A stretch of DNA of 64,000 bases. It comes from Lepus europaeus (taxonomy: Eukaryota > Chordata > Mammalia > Lagomorpha > Leporidae). The stretch is taken from positions 21,111,218 through 21,175,217 of the forward strand of contig NC_084850.1 of NCBI RefSeq assembly GCF_033115175.1, read 5' to 3'. The notes under the pieces were generated by a model. The model made no database searches. It had not been told where the DNA came from and saw only the letters and a list, made by a program, of their open reading frames with translations. Of this stretch, positions 51,100 to 63,155 are shown in pieces (the first letter of the stretch is position 1; every line of letters begins with the position of its first letter). Position numbers and translations under genes: made by a program.

Positions 51100-51974
51100 A
51101 GGAAAGATCATGTTATAATTTGTGCTCCCAACTGGGGCCATCGGGTACTGAGAGAAGCCCTGGACCCAGGCTGCATTAGCCACTGTTCCTCAGCTCCCAA
51201 ACAAACCCATAGGCTGAAAGGATATGAGGAGGATCAACCAGCTGGGCACATTGGAGGGAAGAGGCTCTGCAATGGTCTGGCTGACACCTCCAGGACAGGG
51301 CAGAGATGCCAAAATGACAGAATTTTCAGGTCAAGTTTCTTGAATGAGGGTGGATGCTTTCAGAAACGCTGGATTGCATTGTTCTAGGATAGCAGGAATC
51401 TCTTTCTAGAATACTGCTACAATTTAAACTTCTAAATATGACAGCAATGGAGAATGATCCACAGTGAAAACAGACTTGTTACTTTACATTTTGTCTAATT
51501 TCCCCTTTAGGCAATATCTTGAAAACTATACCAGAACATTACAGCCAGGTTGTTGACCTTGACATGGTGTAGATTCAGAGAAATTCATCCCAGAGAGGGC
51601 TCCATCTCGTGTTGTTTTATAATTTTACCAACCAATGTCCATCCTCCTCTGCTACCTGGATCCACAACCCTCACCCCAGGCAACCACTCATCTAGCCTCA
51701 AGTTCCATAAGTGTCATGTCAATTGTGTTTGATAAATGGAATCAAATGCAGCAATTAGGGATTTTTCTTTTTTTACCTGGGATCTTCCTTGGAAGATTCG
51801 TCGCTGTTCTGGGAACTAACGTCCATTCCTTTTATTGTTGAACAGTGTGCCATGGCATGGATGTGCCAGAGTGCACTGAAACAGCCACCCACTGCAGGAT
51901 GTCTCACTGCTTCCAGCTTTGCGACACTACCAGATACTAGATAGGAACATTTAATTTCCTGTTGAACTCTTTTA
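51100..51974. other. Unassigned sequence
   Basis: Short frames only; no repeat family recognised. Confidence 0.5.
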
Positions 51975-52293
51975 AATTATTTCCTTATTATTTGGGAACC
52001 ATGGATGCAGAGACATAGAGAGAGACAAAAAAGAGTATGAAAGAAAGAGAGAGAGAGAGAGACAGAGGTAGATATTCCATCACCTGGTTCACCCGTCCAT
52101 ATTGACTGTGCCCGGACTGAGCTGAAGCTGGGAACTGGGAACTCAATAGAGTTCCATCACATGGGTTTTAAAGAACCTAATCCCTTGTGCCTTCATGACT
52201 ACCGCCCAGGGTGTGCATTAACAAGAACCTGGACTTAGAAGACTGAGCTAGAACTCAGGTGGCAGCTTAACTGCTGTGCCAAACACCCACACC
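51975..52293 (-). repeat. CSINE2-like (old)
   Basis: Antisense, with a (GA)n run at 52048-52062, TTCCATCACCTGGTTCACC, GACTGAGCTGAAGCTGGGAA and CTGTGCCAAACACCC at the right. Confidence 0.75.
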
Positions 52294-52326
52294 TTAATTC
52301 TACAATTTGCAACATTTCTTACAAAT

Positions 52327-52449
52327 CCTAAAAAGTATCTCTTTAAAGACCTAAATATAGATGTCCAAAATGCAGTCACATTCTGAGATACTGAATATTA
52401 GGGCTTCAACATAGGAATTTGCGTTAAACACAATTTGGCCAATAACAAC
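52327..52449 (-). mobile_element. MaLR-type LTR fragment
   Basis: On the minus strand the sequence reads TGTTATTGGCCAAATTGTGT, then ATGTTGAAGCCCTAATATTC, then CTCAGAATGTGACTGCAT. This is the start region of an MLT1-like LTR. Short and diverged. Confidence 0.6.
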
Positions 52450-52459
52450 AAAATATGAA

Positions 52460-53700
52460 ATTCTCAAGAACACAACTTGGTTAAATACATGAAAATCAAT
52501 CAATATTGGACAGCTATTATTCAGATAAAGGCGAAAATTATACCATAATCCCAATGCATAATCCAATACCTTTCATGACAAAATTGTTAAATAAACTGAA
52601 TTTTCTCAACCTGATAAAGGTTACTGAAGAACACAAGCAGCTAACATGATGCTTAATGGTGAGAGAAAAAATATACACCCCTAAAGATCAGGCACAGCCA
52701 AAGGTATTTGGTCTTTCCAAACCTATTCATCATTGGAGCATCATTGGTTCTCGCCAACGCAGTTAGGTTAGTAAAGAAAACAAAATGTATCTGGGTTGGG
52801 AAGGATGAAGTAAGACAACATTTTCAGATGACATCATCTTGTATATAGGAAATAATAAGAAGTATGTCAAAAACTATTGGAACTAATACATGAGTGCAAC
52901 AACATTGCAAGCTTTTAAATCCAGAAATAAAAGTCACTTGTATTGGCTGCATGTTATAAATGAACACTATGAAAGAGAAATTAAGAAAATGATTCAACTT
53001 TCAATAGCATTAATTGGATAAAAATATTTAGAATATATTAACAAAAAATTGCTAAATGTATTCTCTGAAGACAAAAACAGCTGGCAGAAATTAAAGATGA
53101 CCTAAATAAATGAAAATATACCTTATCTTTATAGATTGGAAGATTTAATATTAAAGTGACAATCCTTGCCTAACGTATCTTTAGATTCAACACAATTTCC
53201 GTTAAAATCCCAGATTTCTTTTTTCAGAAATAGATGGACTGATCCTAAAATTCTTATGGAAATACAAGGCACTCAGCATAGATTCTTGAAAAAGAGCAAA
53301 CTTTAAGGACTCATATTTCTCAACTCAACATTTAATAAAAGCAAAGTAAACAATAAAGTTCGGTACTAGCAAAAGTGTAGACACATCAATTAGTAGATTA
53401 GAAAATTAGAAATGAGAATCTAGAAATAAAACCCCATGTATAGGTTCAACTGATTTACTACAATGGAAAAAGAACAGTCTTTCAAAAATGGTGCTGGGAC
53501 CCCTGGTTATCCACAAGTATAAGAATAAAGTTGATCTTTGCCTCTTGCCAAACACAAAATTACATCAAAATGGATGAAAGAAAAGAACATAACAAAACTC
53601 TTGGAAAACACAGGTGTGTGTGACCTTGGAGTAGGCAGTGAGTTCTTCGAGACAATAACAAAAACACATGTAACAAAAGACATCAGCAAATATAGCTGAT
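52460..53700 (+). mobile_element. L1 ORF2 reverse-transcriptase region, degenerate
   Basis: Landmarks of L1 RT and downstream: ATGATGCTTAATGGTGAG, TCAGATGACATCATCTTGTA, TCTTATGGAAATACAAGGCA, GGTGCTGGGACCCCTGGTTA and CATCAAAATGGATGAAAG. It has many stops and both ends are missing. Confidence 0.8.
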
Positions 53701-54639
53701 GTAATTGTATCAGAGTTGGAGCTTTTAAGGGATCTGGTGGGTTTTAAGGGATCTGGTGGCTGATGAGGCTCACACGTTCCCTGGAAACCAGGGACAATGA
53801 AGTTTCTGAGTGATGTATCTGACAGGGTCATGGGGCAGTGCGTGGTGAGGGTGGTCCAAATGAGTAGTACTGAAGACCAGACTCTGCCCACCAGTCTTCC
53901 AAAAGAACTGAGAAGCTCGAATCTCCCGGGTCTGGGAAGACACCCATGACAAAAGAGTACGGGGGGCAGGACAGTGAGGTTGCAGAGGCTGCACTTCAGA
54001 AAGTGGGACCCTGGATGGATAAATGTGTCCCCTCACCTTACTATAAGTCACTTCCTAGTGTCCCAGAATGCTTGGACCAGCAGGGCACTCTGAAGAGAAA
54101 CCTAGGTTGTGCCAGAAAGTGGGTTCATGTGGGCAAAGCAGGGCACTGTGGGTGGAGAATCTAGGTGTAGAAAAGTCCAGGATCTAGTCAGCTGTGTGGA
54201 ACGGAAGGCAGGTACTGAGGAGAAAAGGGGGCAGGGATTCTGATTTCAGGGCTTGGTCTCAGATCCCAAGACCACAGGGAGCCCACCAGCCAAGGTCACA
54301 GTGGACTATTAAGAGCCACTAAATGATTACCTATTGATGGGCTTTGAGAAGTGGATGCCCTGACTCTTAAGTGGTTCACAGGCTTGGGGCACACTGGACT
54401 CCCTTGTGTCTGTTTCCCCATAGCTAAAGCCTTCGTAGAAAACAACAGTGATGCCATCCCAATGCCCTGCATGGTACTACATCATCTCACCCTGCTGTTC
54501 ATCTAGCCACCCTCACTGCAGGTCAGTTTGATGACCTATACCTGAAAATCTGTCCCTGGATCACAATGGGTGCTCTGCTCTAAAGCCACAGTCTGCCTCA
54601 CCTCCCAAGAAGAGCTGAGCCCAGGCTGTATTAGGAGAC
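53701..54639. other. Unassigned sequence with a 20-bp duplication
   Basis: TTTTAAGGGATCTGGTGG occurs twice at about 53724-53759. The rest may be an older part of the L1 3' UTR that follows, but I could not confirm it. Confidence 0.45.
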
Positions 54640-55405
54640 ACAAATGGGTGTGAAAGTTCCATTTTTCTGCTGTATCTGTGGATTCTGAACAGGAATCTGT
54701 TACTAAGAGTGCAGAAAGAACTATGGGAACAGAAGAAGGGGTAGGGTACCCAGAGCCAAAGAAGGAGAAAATGACCTTGAATCCATGAGGAGTGGAATCT
54801 CTAACCTGGGAGTGTGAGGAGTTAGAAGGCTAACAGGCAGTAAGAAAAGGCCCCTCCATCAAAGAAAGACATACCTTTCTCTGAAATGAGGAGAGAATTT
54901 CCACTTTGCCTTTGGCTTTGCCTAAATACTGACAGAGAGTACGGTATCAAAAGGCTTCCATTGAGCACACTGATAGTCCGGGGAGAGACAGTTTAATAAA
55001 AGTGGAGATACTGCAGGTTCAAGGAAGAGTAGGGGAAGAAACAGCAGAGGAAACTCTTCCGGAACTAGTGATTCACAGTGGACCTGCGTGGAGAGCGTGG
55101 GAGCCCAAGTTCGGGACACCAGCGGCAGACTCAACACACCAGCACTGGAATGTGAGCTGTGCGGAATTACTTCCCTTTTGAATCAAAAAAAAAAAAAAAG
55201 AGAGAGAGAGAGAGAGATTTACCACGCCTAACCTGGGAGTGTCACCTTTGCCACACCCTCAACCGTGAGGAACCAAACAGAGCACTCAGGCCACACCCAT
55301 CTCAAGCCTCTAAGTCTCCATCGAAAGCAGACAGTCCACTTAATCTAGAGGCATAGTATAACAAGAAAAAACACCACAGTGAAGAAATCAAAGAATATCT
55401 CCAAT

Positions 55406-56409
55406 ATGCCAAACAACAAACGCAAAAACCAAGGTAACAAGAACAATGAAGGCACTATCACGCCCCCAAATGAAAAAGACACCCCAATTCAAGATTATGA
55501 ATATGATGAGACAGAAGAAATGCAAGAAGAGGATCTCAAAAAATTGATAAGAACATTAAGAAGTTCTCAAAAACAAATAATTCTTGAACTACAGAAATCC
55601 TTAATGGACAAGATAGAAAATCTCCCTCATGAAAATGAAATATTAAGGAGGAATCAAAATGAAATGAAACAACTAGTGGAACAAGAAACTGTGATAGTGA
55701 CGAGAAATCATAATGAAATGAAGAATTCAATAGATCAAATGACAAACACATTAGAGAGCCTTAAAAACAGAATGGGTGAAGCAGAAGGGAGAATATCAGA
55801 CTTAGAAGAAAGAGCACAGGAAAGTATACAGTCAAACCAAAGAAAACAAGAGGAAATTAGAAATCTAAAAAATATGGTTGGGAATCTACAGGATACTATT
55901 AAAAAACCCAACATTCGGGTTCTAGGAGTTCCTGAAGGCATGGAGAGGGAGAAAGGATTAGAAGGCCTTTTTAGTGAGATACTTGCAGAGAACGTCCAGG
56001 GTCCAGAGAAGGACAGAGACATCCTAGTACAGGAAACACATAGAACCCCTAATAAACATGACCAAAAGAGATCCTCACCACGACATGTTGTAATCAAACT
56101 CACCACAGTGAAACATAAAGAAAAGATCCTAAAATGTGCAAGAGAGAAACGTCAGATTACTCTCAGAGGATCTCCAATTAGACTCACAGCAGACTTCTCA
56201 TCAGAAACCCTACAAGCTAGAAGGGAATGGTGAGACATAGTCCAGGTACTAAGAGAGAAAAACTGCCAGCCCAGAATATTATCTCCTGCAAAGCTCTCAT
56301 TTGTGATGAAGGTGAAATTAAGACTTTTCACAGCAAAGAGAAATTGAAATAATTTGTTGCCACTCATCCTGCCCTGCAAAAGATGCTTAAATATGTGTTA
56401 CACACATAA
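55406..56409 (+). pseudogene. L1 ORF1 (copy B), inactivated
   Basis: L1 ORF1p-type nucleic-acid chaperone: charged N-terminus (MPNNKRKNQGNKNNEGT), long heptad coiled coil (about residues 50-170), RRM-like part (NIRVLGVPEGMEREKGLEGL), C-terminal domain (HVVIKLTTVKHKEKILKCAR). MPNN is taken as the start because copy A shares it; nine codons of in-frame extension up to 55379 are private to this copy. TGG-TGA replaces TGG-CGA at 56231-56233 (a CpG-type C-to-T change), and a 1-bp loss near 56303 shifts the frame afterwards. Confidence 0.85.
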
Positions 56410-57232
56410 ACACAGAAACATGGTCATCAATATGAAATAAGGTAAAGGAAGGAAACCTCACAGCAAAAGATCACAGGAAGCTCAATTTCTCTTTGACATA
56501 GAATTAAAATCTGATGCTCTGTTAAAGCAATATGTTAAAGTAATCTACTATGTTCTCTTGATGTCTGTTAAATTCTAATTGTTCAAAAACAGCTGAATTT
56601 TTATTAAGAGCTATGGGTTATTTAAATATGTGCTTATTTTCAAAGATTTGAATAATCACCTTGTAACAATGATCAAATTTGGTCTATGTTATGTCATGAT
56701 TTTAAGGAATCTTATTTCAACCAGATATTTTGGATTTTGAGCCTTCTTGGCATTCTTGACAGGCATTCAAAAAATCAAAGTTTCAAACAACCTGGACTCT
56801 AAAATTTCCAGTAAATCTTGGACTTTGGTTTTTCCAGTTTGGGCCCAACTGAAAAAATCGAAGGACCTATGTCTCTCATCTTATAGAGACACCAACTAAT
56901 CAGGCTATTTGGATTATATTAGAAGTACTGTCAAGATGTGACATGGTACTAAATTTTAAGTTTCTATAATGGAAAATGCTATTAATACAAATGTTTGAGA
57001 ATTAAAAAGTCTAATGATCTTGTGTTACTAGACATGATAGTTATCTTAATGAGAAAGCCTCAGAGGCCTAAAGGGTGAAATACTTATAAAATCCTACAGG
57101 TGCTTTCAAAAATACTGTGAAGTAAGCAAGTGCCTCTTGTTGGTTGATGAGTTTATAATTTTAAACATGGCGACTTAAAGTCTTTTATCATCCACAGTTA
57201 TATATGACCTGATGCTCATAAAACTAAAGCGT

Positions 57233-57567
57233 GGCCGGCTCCGCGGCTCACTAGGCTAATCCTCCGCCTTGCGGCGCCGGCACACCAGGTTCTAGTCCCG
57301 GTCGGGGCACTGATCCTGTCCCGGTTGCCCCTCTTCCAAGCCAGCTCTCTGCTGTGGCCAGGGAGTGCAGTGGAGGATGGCCCAAGTTCTTGGGCCCTGC
57401 ACCCCATGGGAGACCAGGAGAAGCACCTGGCTCCTGCCATCAGATCAGCGCGGTGCGCTGGCCGCAGCACGCTACCGCGGTGGCCATTGGAGGGTGAACC
57501 AACGGCAAAGGAAGACCTTTCTCTCTGTCTCTCTCTCACTGTCCACTCTGCCTGTCAAAAAAAAAAA
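57233..57567 (+). repeat. CSINE (young form) inside half-L1 copy B
   Basis: Head GGCCGGCTCCGCGGCTCACT. Perfect 13-bp target-site duplication AAAACTAAAGCGT at 57220-57232 and 57568-57580. The homologous point in copy A (29602-29614, reverse complement) is an empty site with one copy of these bases. Confidence 0.98.
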
Positions 57568-60125
57568 AAAACTAAAGCGTTGTTTGTTCTGTGTTTAGCT
57601 GTCCTCCTGTAGGTTCCTATGGACTTTTTCCAGCCACCTCTATTGTATTCAGTACTTTGGGATGGCTCTGTAAACAGATGAAGCCAATAATGTATTAACA
57701 GTACCAACTGAGAGAAAGTATGGTTAACTGAGGTTACTAAAAACAAAAAGCAATTCAAATCAATTGGCAATCTACAAAAAGAGTTAAAGATTTTAAAAGC
57801 TATTATTAAAATTGCTATATTGGTCTATTAGGCTATATGTGTGTACATATTGTATGTCCACATGGGAAAATTTTATTAAGAGTTTTATTTTAATTGGCTT
57901 ATAGATAAGATTGTCCAAAAATTTAAGCTGCTCAAATTAATCAAAGATACATTTTAATTCGTGTGACCTGAATCTCTGCATCATATGTTTTATACTTGTT
58001 GGTAGAAAGAAACTAAAACATTTTATATGGTTGTGCTTAAGTTTACTGGTTAAACAAACTACACCATGTTAGATATTTAAGAGGTGTTTCCAAATACATG
58101 ATTCTTAAAATTTATAGAAGGCATTGGACCTTCTGGTAAATGTTTTCTTAAGTTGTTATCTAATGGTTGAAACGGTTTGCTAAGTATTCATGTGATATTG
58201 CTATTGTCAGCAAGCGATCTAGGACTTGCTCTCTCATTTCTCTATTCTAAGCCCAACTTGTTCTTTCATTTCTCTATTCTCTTCAAGGTAGGAAACTAAT
58301 TCTATTATGAAGGAATCTGTAGGATGCACAATTTAATCTTTAGACCTTATAAAAGAGATGGCTAACATTTTTCTGTAATAACACAGCCAAAATAAGAGCT
58401 TAACTTATAATCTCATAGCTAGATTCACTTCGCCATCAGCGAAGTAAACAGTAAGTAGAAAAAACCTCCCTTTCAGACCAAAGGGAAAGAAAGTTTTAAA
58501 GTGAGAATATAATTTTCCTCATGGGCATTGTCTACCTTAGAAAAACTACTACAGAACATGCCTGTGACTATAGACTTGTAGTTCAGGCCACCGAAGATTA
58601 GAGATGGGACTTGGGCACTCCCTTGACTTGCATCCTCTGGTCTGCTTTAGCAAAAACCAGGAGGAAAAGAAAGCTAGGCATCAGAAGAAATGGGTGGCAG
58701 GCCTATTAATGGCTGTTCTGTACAGTGATCTGCCCTCAAGGAGACCCAACAGGCCAGTCCACTGCAGTGGCTTTTAATGTGGTAAGCCTGGGCTTCAGCA
58801 GAAGTCAGCTTGTGAAGAGCCCTGGCAGCTCTGCCAAGAGTTGGATCACTGGAAATGGACCTGCCCTGGAGTCGAAGCATGCCCAGGTCAGGGCCATAGA
58901 TCTTATTGGCTCTAAGCAAAAAAGCCCTTCACTCAGCCCAGCTTCCAAAGTGACCACTGCAGCTGAGGGGACGACCAAGTAGGGTCAGCAACATTGCAGG
59001 CAGAACTGTAAATTTCTTGTTAGAGATGCCACTTGCCTTTACCTGGCCAGCTCTCCTCCCAGGCCAGCTAAGTAATGAAAGTCAACAGGGTGCCTTCCCC
59101 TAGGAGGTTCACACCTCCCTTAGGATGTACCCCATATGAAGAGATAGATAGGTCTGGGCCTCTCAACTTACAAGGCCTAAAGCCCACCAGATTATTATCA
59201 AGCCCTGTCTGTCAGGTTCTATTTGCCTCTCAATCAGAAAACTTAATTGTAGCTTAGACAGCACCTTTCTTAGCTCCTCTAAAAATGACTCTGTCCTTTT
59301 TTCTAGGCCCTGTCTAGCGCACTTGGGCCTCATTCCTTTGTAATCATAACCTCTACTCTACCTCCAAGGGCTCTACTCCCAACCTGTGTGTACTGATGGT
59401 CCTCTTCCCCACTTAATGCTGTATAATTGTTCAGACCTGGTTAATGCCACTCTTAGGATCATTGGTTACTATCCTCACTCTCTCTTTTATGACCTTGTCT
59501 AAATATGATCAGAGTCGGTGAACTTGGAAGGCTTCCATAGCCTTGGCAACTCATGACGACAGCCTAGGGTTGTTACTGGCACCATAAACTAGAGTGTCAA
59601 TTTGTTGGGTCAACAACAGGAGTCACTGTGCACTTGCTCCTCATGTGGGATCTCTGTCCTTAATGTGCTGTTCATTGTGATTTAATGCTATAACTAGTAC
59701 TCAAACAGTATGTTTCACTTTGTGTTTCTATGTGGGTGCAAACTATTGAAATCTTTACTTAATATATACTAACTTCATCTTTTCTATATAAAGAGAATTG
59801 AAAATGAATCTTGATGTGAATGGAAGGGGAGAGGGAGCGGGAGAAGGGAGGGTTGCGGGTGGGAGGGAAGTTATGGGAGGGGGAAGCCATTGTAATCCAT
59901 AAGCTGTACATTGGAAATTTATATTCATTAAATACAAGTGAAAAAAAGGTTTCCATAGCCTGAGTATCTTATGGCAAGAGCCTTGGGTGATCACTGACGT
60001 CATCCTTAGGAGTGTTAATTGTTAATAACAGGAGTCCCTGTGCACTTACTCCCCATGCAGAACTTCTGTCCTAAAAGAGTTGTACTATGAGATTCAACTG
60101 CAAAACTTGTTCTCAAATAGTTTTT

Positions 60126-60208
60126 TTTTAATTAAACTTTTACTTAATGAATATAAATTTCCAAAGTACAGCTTATGGGTCACAATGGCTTCCCCCCCTC
60201 CTAAAACT
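60126..60208 (-). mobile_element. Very short 5'-truncated L1 tail with target-site duplication
   Basis: About 80 bp of rabbit L1 3' end in reverse orientation (T run, then TAATGAATATAAATTTCCAA, then the GGGGAAGCCATTG complement). It is flanked by TCAAATAGTTTTTT at ~60112-60125 and 60209-60222. Confidence 0.8.
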
Positions 60209-60309
60209 TCAAATAGTTTTTTATATTTAGTATGTGCATGTGTGCAACTAGTTGAAATCTTTACTTAGTATAGAGTTGGTCTTCTGTGTATAAAGTTAAT
60301 TTTAAAATG

Positions 60310-60524
60310 GGGCTGTACTGTTCTGAAGGCAAGAGCCAGGATCTTCCTCCGGGTCTCCCACACAGGTGCAGGGGCCCAAGGACTTGGGCCATCTTCTACT
60401 GCTCTCCCAGGCAGTAGCATAGAGCTAGATGGGAAGTGGAGCAGCTGGGACTCAAACTGGCCCCCATATGGGATGCCTGCACTGCAGGCGGCAGCTTTAC
60501 CCGCTATACCACAGCACCAACCCC
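60310..60524 (-). repeat. CSINE (old, tail missing)
   Basis: Antisense: AGCCAGGATCTTCCTCCGGG at the left, ACCACAGCACCAACCCC at the right. The A-rich tail half is absent. Confidence 0.9.
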
Positions 60525-60538
60525 TAAAGATGAATCTT

Positions 60539-63155
60539 TTTTTTTTTCACGGTTGATGGGCTTTATTACAGATTTGGTACAGTGATTGACAGAGAGAGAA
60601 CTAGAAACAACGAGCTGAGATTAGCCACAAAGCTGGGGAAACACACAGCTCCCAGTTACGGGAAGGGAACACTTCACACCCACAAGAACATGTGCCTTCA
60701 CTAAAAGTCACAACCCTCAGCACAGCACTGAACAGGCAAAATAAGGTGAAGCAGCCAGGGCTAATGCTACGCTCAGGTCCTAGGGGCATCCACACAGGAG
60801 GGGCTGCCCTCGGAGGGGCCCTGAAACCCACGTCCATTGAGGGGAAGGAAGCACAGTCTGTAGAATATTAAGTTCAATGGCAGCCAGTGCAACTCAGTTT
60901 TCTGATCCTGGCTTAGTCACAGCAAACATGTACCCAGCCTGGCTCCTCTGCAGCCAGCAGGCTTGTGCTCAAGGAAAGCAAATACGCAGGACAGTTCAGC
61001 ACAGGACGAGGCCAAGGGTTTATGAAGCATCACAAATGGGGCGGGGTGGGGGAAGGTTGCAGGTTGGGAGGTTGATGTCAGTACCTCATGTCACCTGGGG
61101 GCATGTTTAATTGCAGAATTGGGTTCACTGGGGCTGGGGGTGGGCGTCAGGTTCTCAAATGGGCTTCCAAAGGGCTGCTGGACCACACAGCCAACAGCAC
61201 GGCTCTCGTAGGCGCTTGTGACCTTGGCTGCACGGAATCCCCTGGGCCGCTGCCCAGGGAGACCCAGGTAATCCCAGCATCATCACCAGCAGAGGCAGGG
61301 AGTAGGGAAAAGGGGGTGTATGAGTAACCTGAAAAGCAGAAGCTCTACAATAATTTATATTTGGAAAATTCAATACACATATGAACACACACACACACGC
61401 ACACACACAGGCTCCATGAGCAAACATGGACTGTAAAACTTGATTAAAATCGTCCTGGCCTATAGGTAGCAGCACATGAATCCCTTCCAGAGTTCCTGGC
61501 TCACTGGGATTGAGGGGCTCTGGGGACAGGACCCTCACCACCCTACAGACAGCCCACCCACTCCTGCTCCTGCTCCTGCTCCCGCTCCTGGAAAGTTCAG
61601 ATCAGCTGAAATCTCTCACGGTGCTGAGATGACAGCTTCCCTGTAGTTCCCAATTGTGGGTCCCAGGGAGCCACAGAGAAGAAATTTACTGTTTTGCTTA
61701 TTGATGTGCTTCAAATAACGGAAGGCAGAAATGAAGTGGGGCAGATGCCACAGAAACATCCCACCAGAAAGTGAGTTCAGGCTCTTTTAGTTGTAACCAG
61801 CGGAACTCAGTTCAAGTCCAAGCACACACTCGAAGGAGCTGAGTGGGAGCAGCAGGTGTGTTGAGGCAGGAGGAGAAATTGCACAGCCCCGGGATAGGAA
61901 GGAAGGTTCCAGGGTGGCCTGGGGATTTCAGCAGCCAGAGGTTAATGACTCCCAAGGCCTCGGGTCTCTCCATGTCAAAGATCAAATTATTGGCAAGAAG
62001 ATCTGATTGGCTAGATTGGCTCCGGTGCCTAGGCTGGGGCCAGTCGGCTCTGACCAGTAGGATTCTGGGGTGACAGACAAGGCTGCTGGGGCAGGGGCTC
62101 ACCTCGTCACCTGAAGGGGAGTCTCAGCCAGTCACCCCTGGAGAGAGCTAGTCCAATACACCCTAAGCAAGGTCAAGAAAATCATCACGGAATTACCACT
62201 CCCCCTCCATGATTCTCTACAGCACCGTTACACTCACGCGAGCAGCCAGCTGGGAGCCAGCGAGTACAGCGAGCTCAGAGGCCTGGCCCTGAGGAGCCCC
62301 GCACGCCAGGGTGGGGAGGAAGCAGAGTTCACAAAGGGCCTGGCTCCCCAGCACACAGCCTCTCTCGGCACCAAACCCCAGCGCCGCCGCAGCCGACCGA
62401 CGCTGCGGTCAAGGCGTAGAGCCAGCCTTCCTCCCCGCGCCGGGTCATGGGCCCCAGCGCCGCATCGCCCGCGGGCTGGCCGCGCCGAAAGACAATCGGA
62501 TCATGCAGGCGGTTGGTCTGGCCTTGCCAGAACTCCATCACCTGCGGGCACAGGAAGTAGCTGCCCCAGTATTTTGGCTTGGGCACCTCTTGCTCCCTGT
62601 AGAGCTGCTCCAGTTCCTCATTCTTCTTTCTCAGATACTCCCAGTAGGGGATCACAGAGCTCTGCTGACTGACCACAGCTCCGATCTGGCTGCTCTTGGG
62701 ACGGGAGTGGAAGTAGCTCTCAGCCTCCTCCTCAGGCAGCTTCTTCACGGGGCCCTCCACACGCACCTGACGGTTTAGGGGCTCCCAGTAGAAGACGAGG
62801 GACGCGAAGGCATTCGAGTCCAGCTCCTTTCCTTTGCAACTCTCGAAGTTGGTGAAGAAGCGGAAGCCGTCCTTGCCAAAGCCCTTCAGCAGCAACATGC
62901 GGGCAGAGGGCTTCCCGTCCCTGGTGCGGGTGGCCAGACACATGGCATTGGCTTCCCCTACGTCAGAACACTGGACAGCCTCCTCGAACCAGGCAGCGAA
63001 CTGCTTCATGGGGTCCAGGGAGGTCAGATGAGCCTCCTCAAAAGCCTCTCGGTCCCCGCGGTAACTCTTGCGCATGGGTCCCAGGTCCATGGCAGCACCG
63101 CGACCAGACAGGTGACGCATGTAGCGCGGCCACTCAGCAGGTCGCCCGAACTTCC
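60539..63155 (-). pseudogene. PNPO: PNPO processed retrocopy (pyridoxamine 5'-phosphate oxidase)
   Basis: An intronless copy of the mRNA for pyridoxamine 5'-phosphate oxidase, the FMN enzyme that makes pyridoxal phosphate. The open frame 63120-62329 (263 codons) contains [40 protein letters not shown] and [14 protein letters not shown]. Homology starts at about 63150 (FGRPAEWP, without the first ~12 codons) and extends through a ~1.8 kb 3' UTR to AATAAA (60562-60567) and a poly(A) tract (T run 60537-60547). Target-site duplications flank it: AAGATGAATCTT (60527-60538) and AAGATGGATCTT (63156-63167), in an L1 tail. Defects: the conserved RLHDR motif reads RLHDP, the WGGYVLYP region is altered, and a small frame-changing deletion near 62415 removes the normal end, so the frame runs ~27 codons past it. 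The parent gene is multi-exon and autosomal (human 17q). An expressed truncated or extended protein is possible but unsupported. Confidence 0.93.

Larger units (their letters stand above)
54962..59944 (+). mobile_element. ORF2-less L1 (half-L1-like) retrotransposon, copy B
   Basis: An L1-type element in plus orientation, flanked by target-site duplications AAAGGCTTCCAT (54950-54961) and AAAGGTTTCCAT (59945-59956). Order: 5' UTR (54962-55405), ORF1 (55406-~56409, broken), about 3 kb of non-ORF2 sequence, then a rabbit L1 3' end (GAAAATGAATCTTGATGTGA through GAAGCCATTGTAATCC to ATTCATTAAATA) and an A tail. No endonuclease or reverse transcriptase frame is present. A young CSINE sits at 57233-57567. 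The part 56380-57690 is shared with copy A on the other strand (29490-30430). The 5' UTR lacks a 467-bp block that copy A has. It would depend on L1 ORF2p supplied in trans. Confidence 0.85.

Noticed and set aside
62329-63150. PNPO as a functional gene
   Set aside because: There are no introns, a poly(A) tract and target-site duplications are present, the first codons are missing and active-site motifs are changed. This marks a processed retrocopy.
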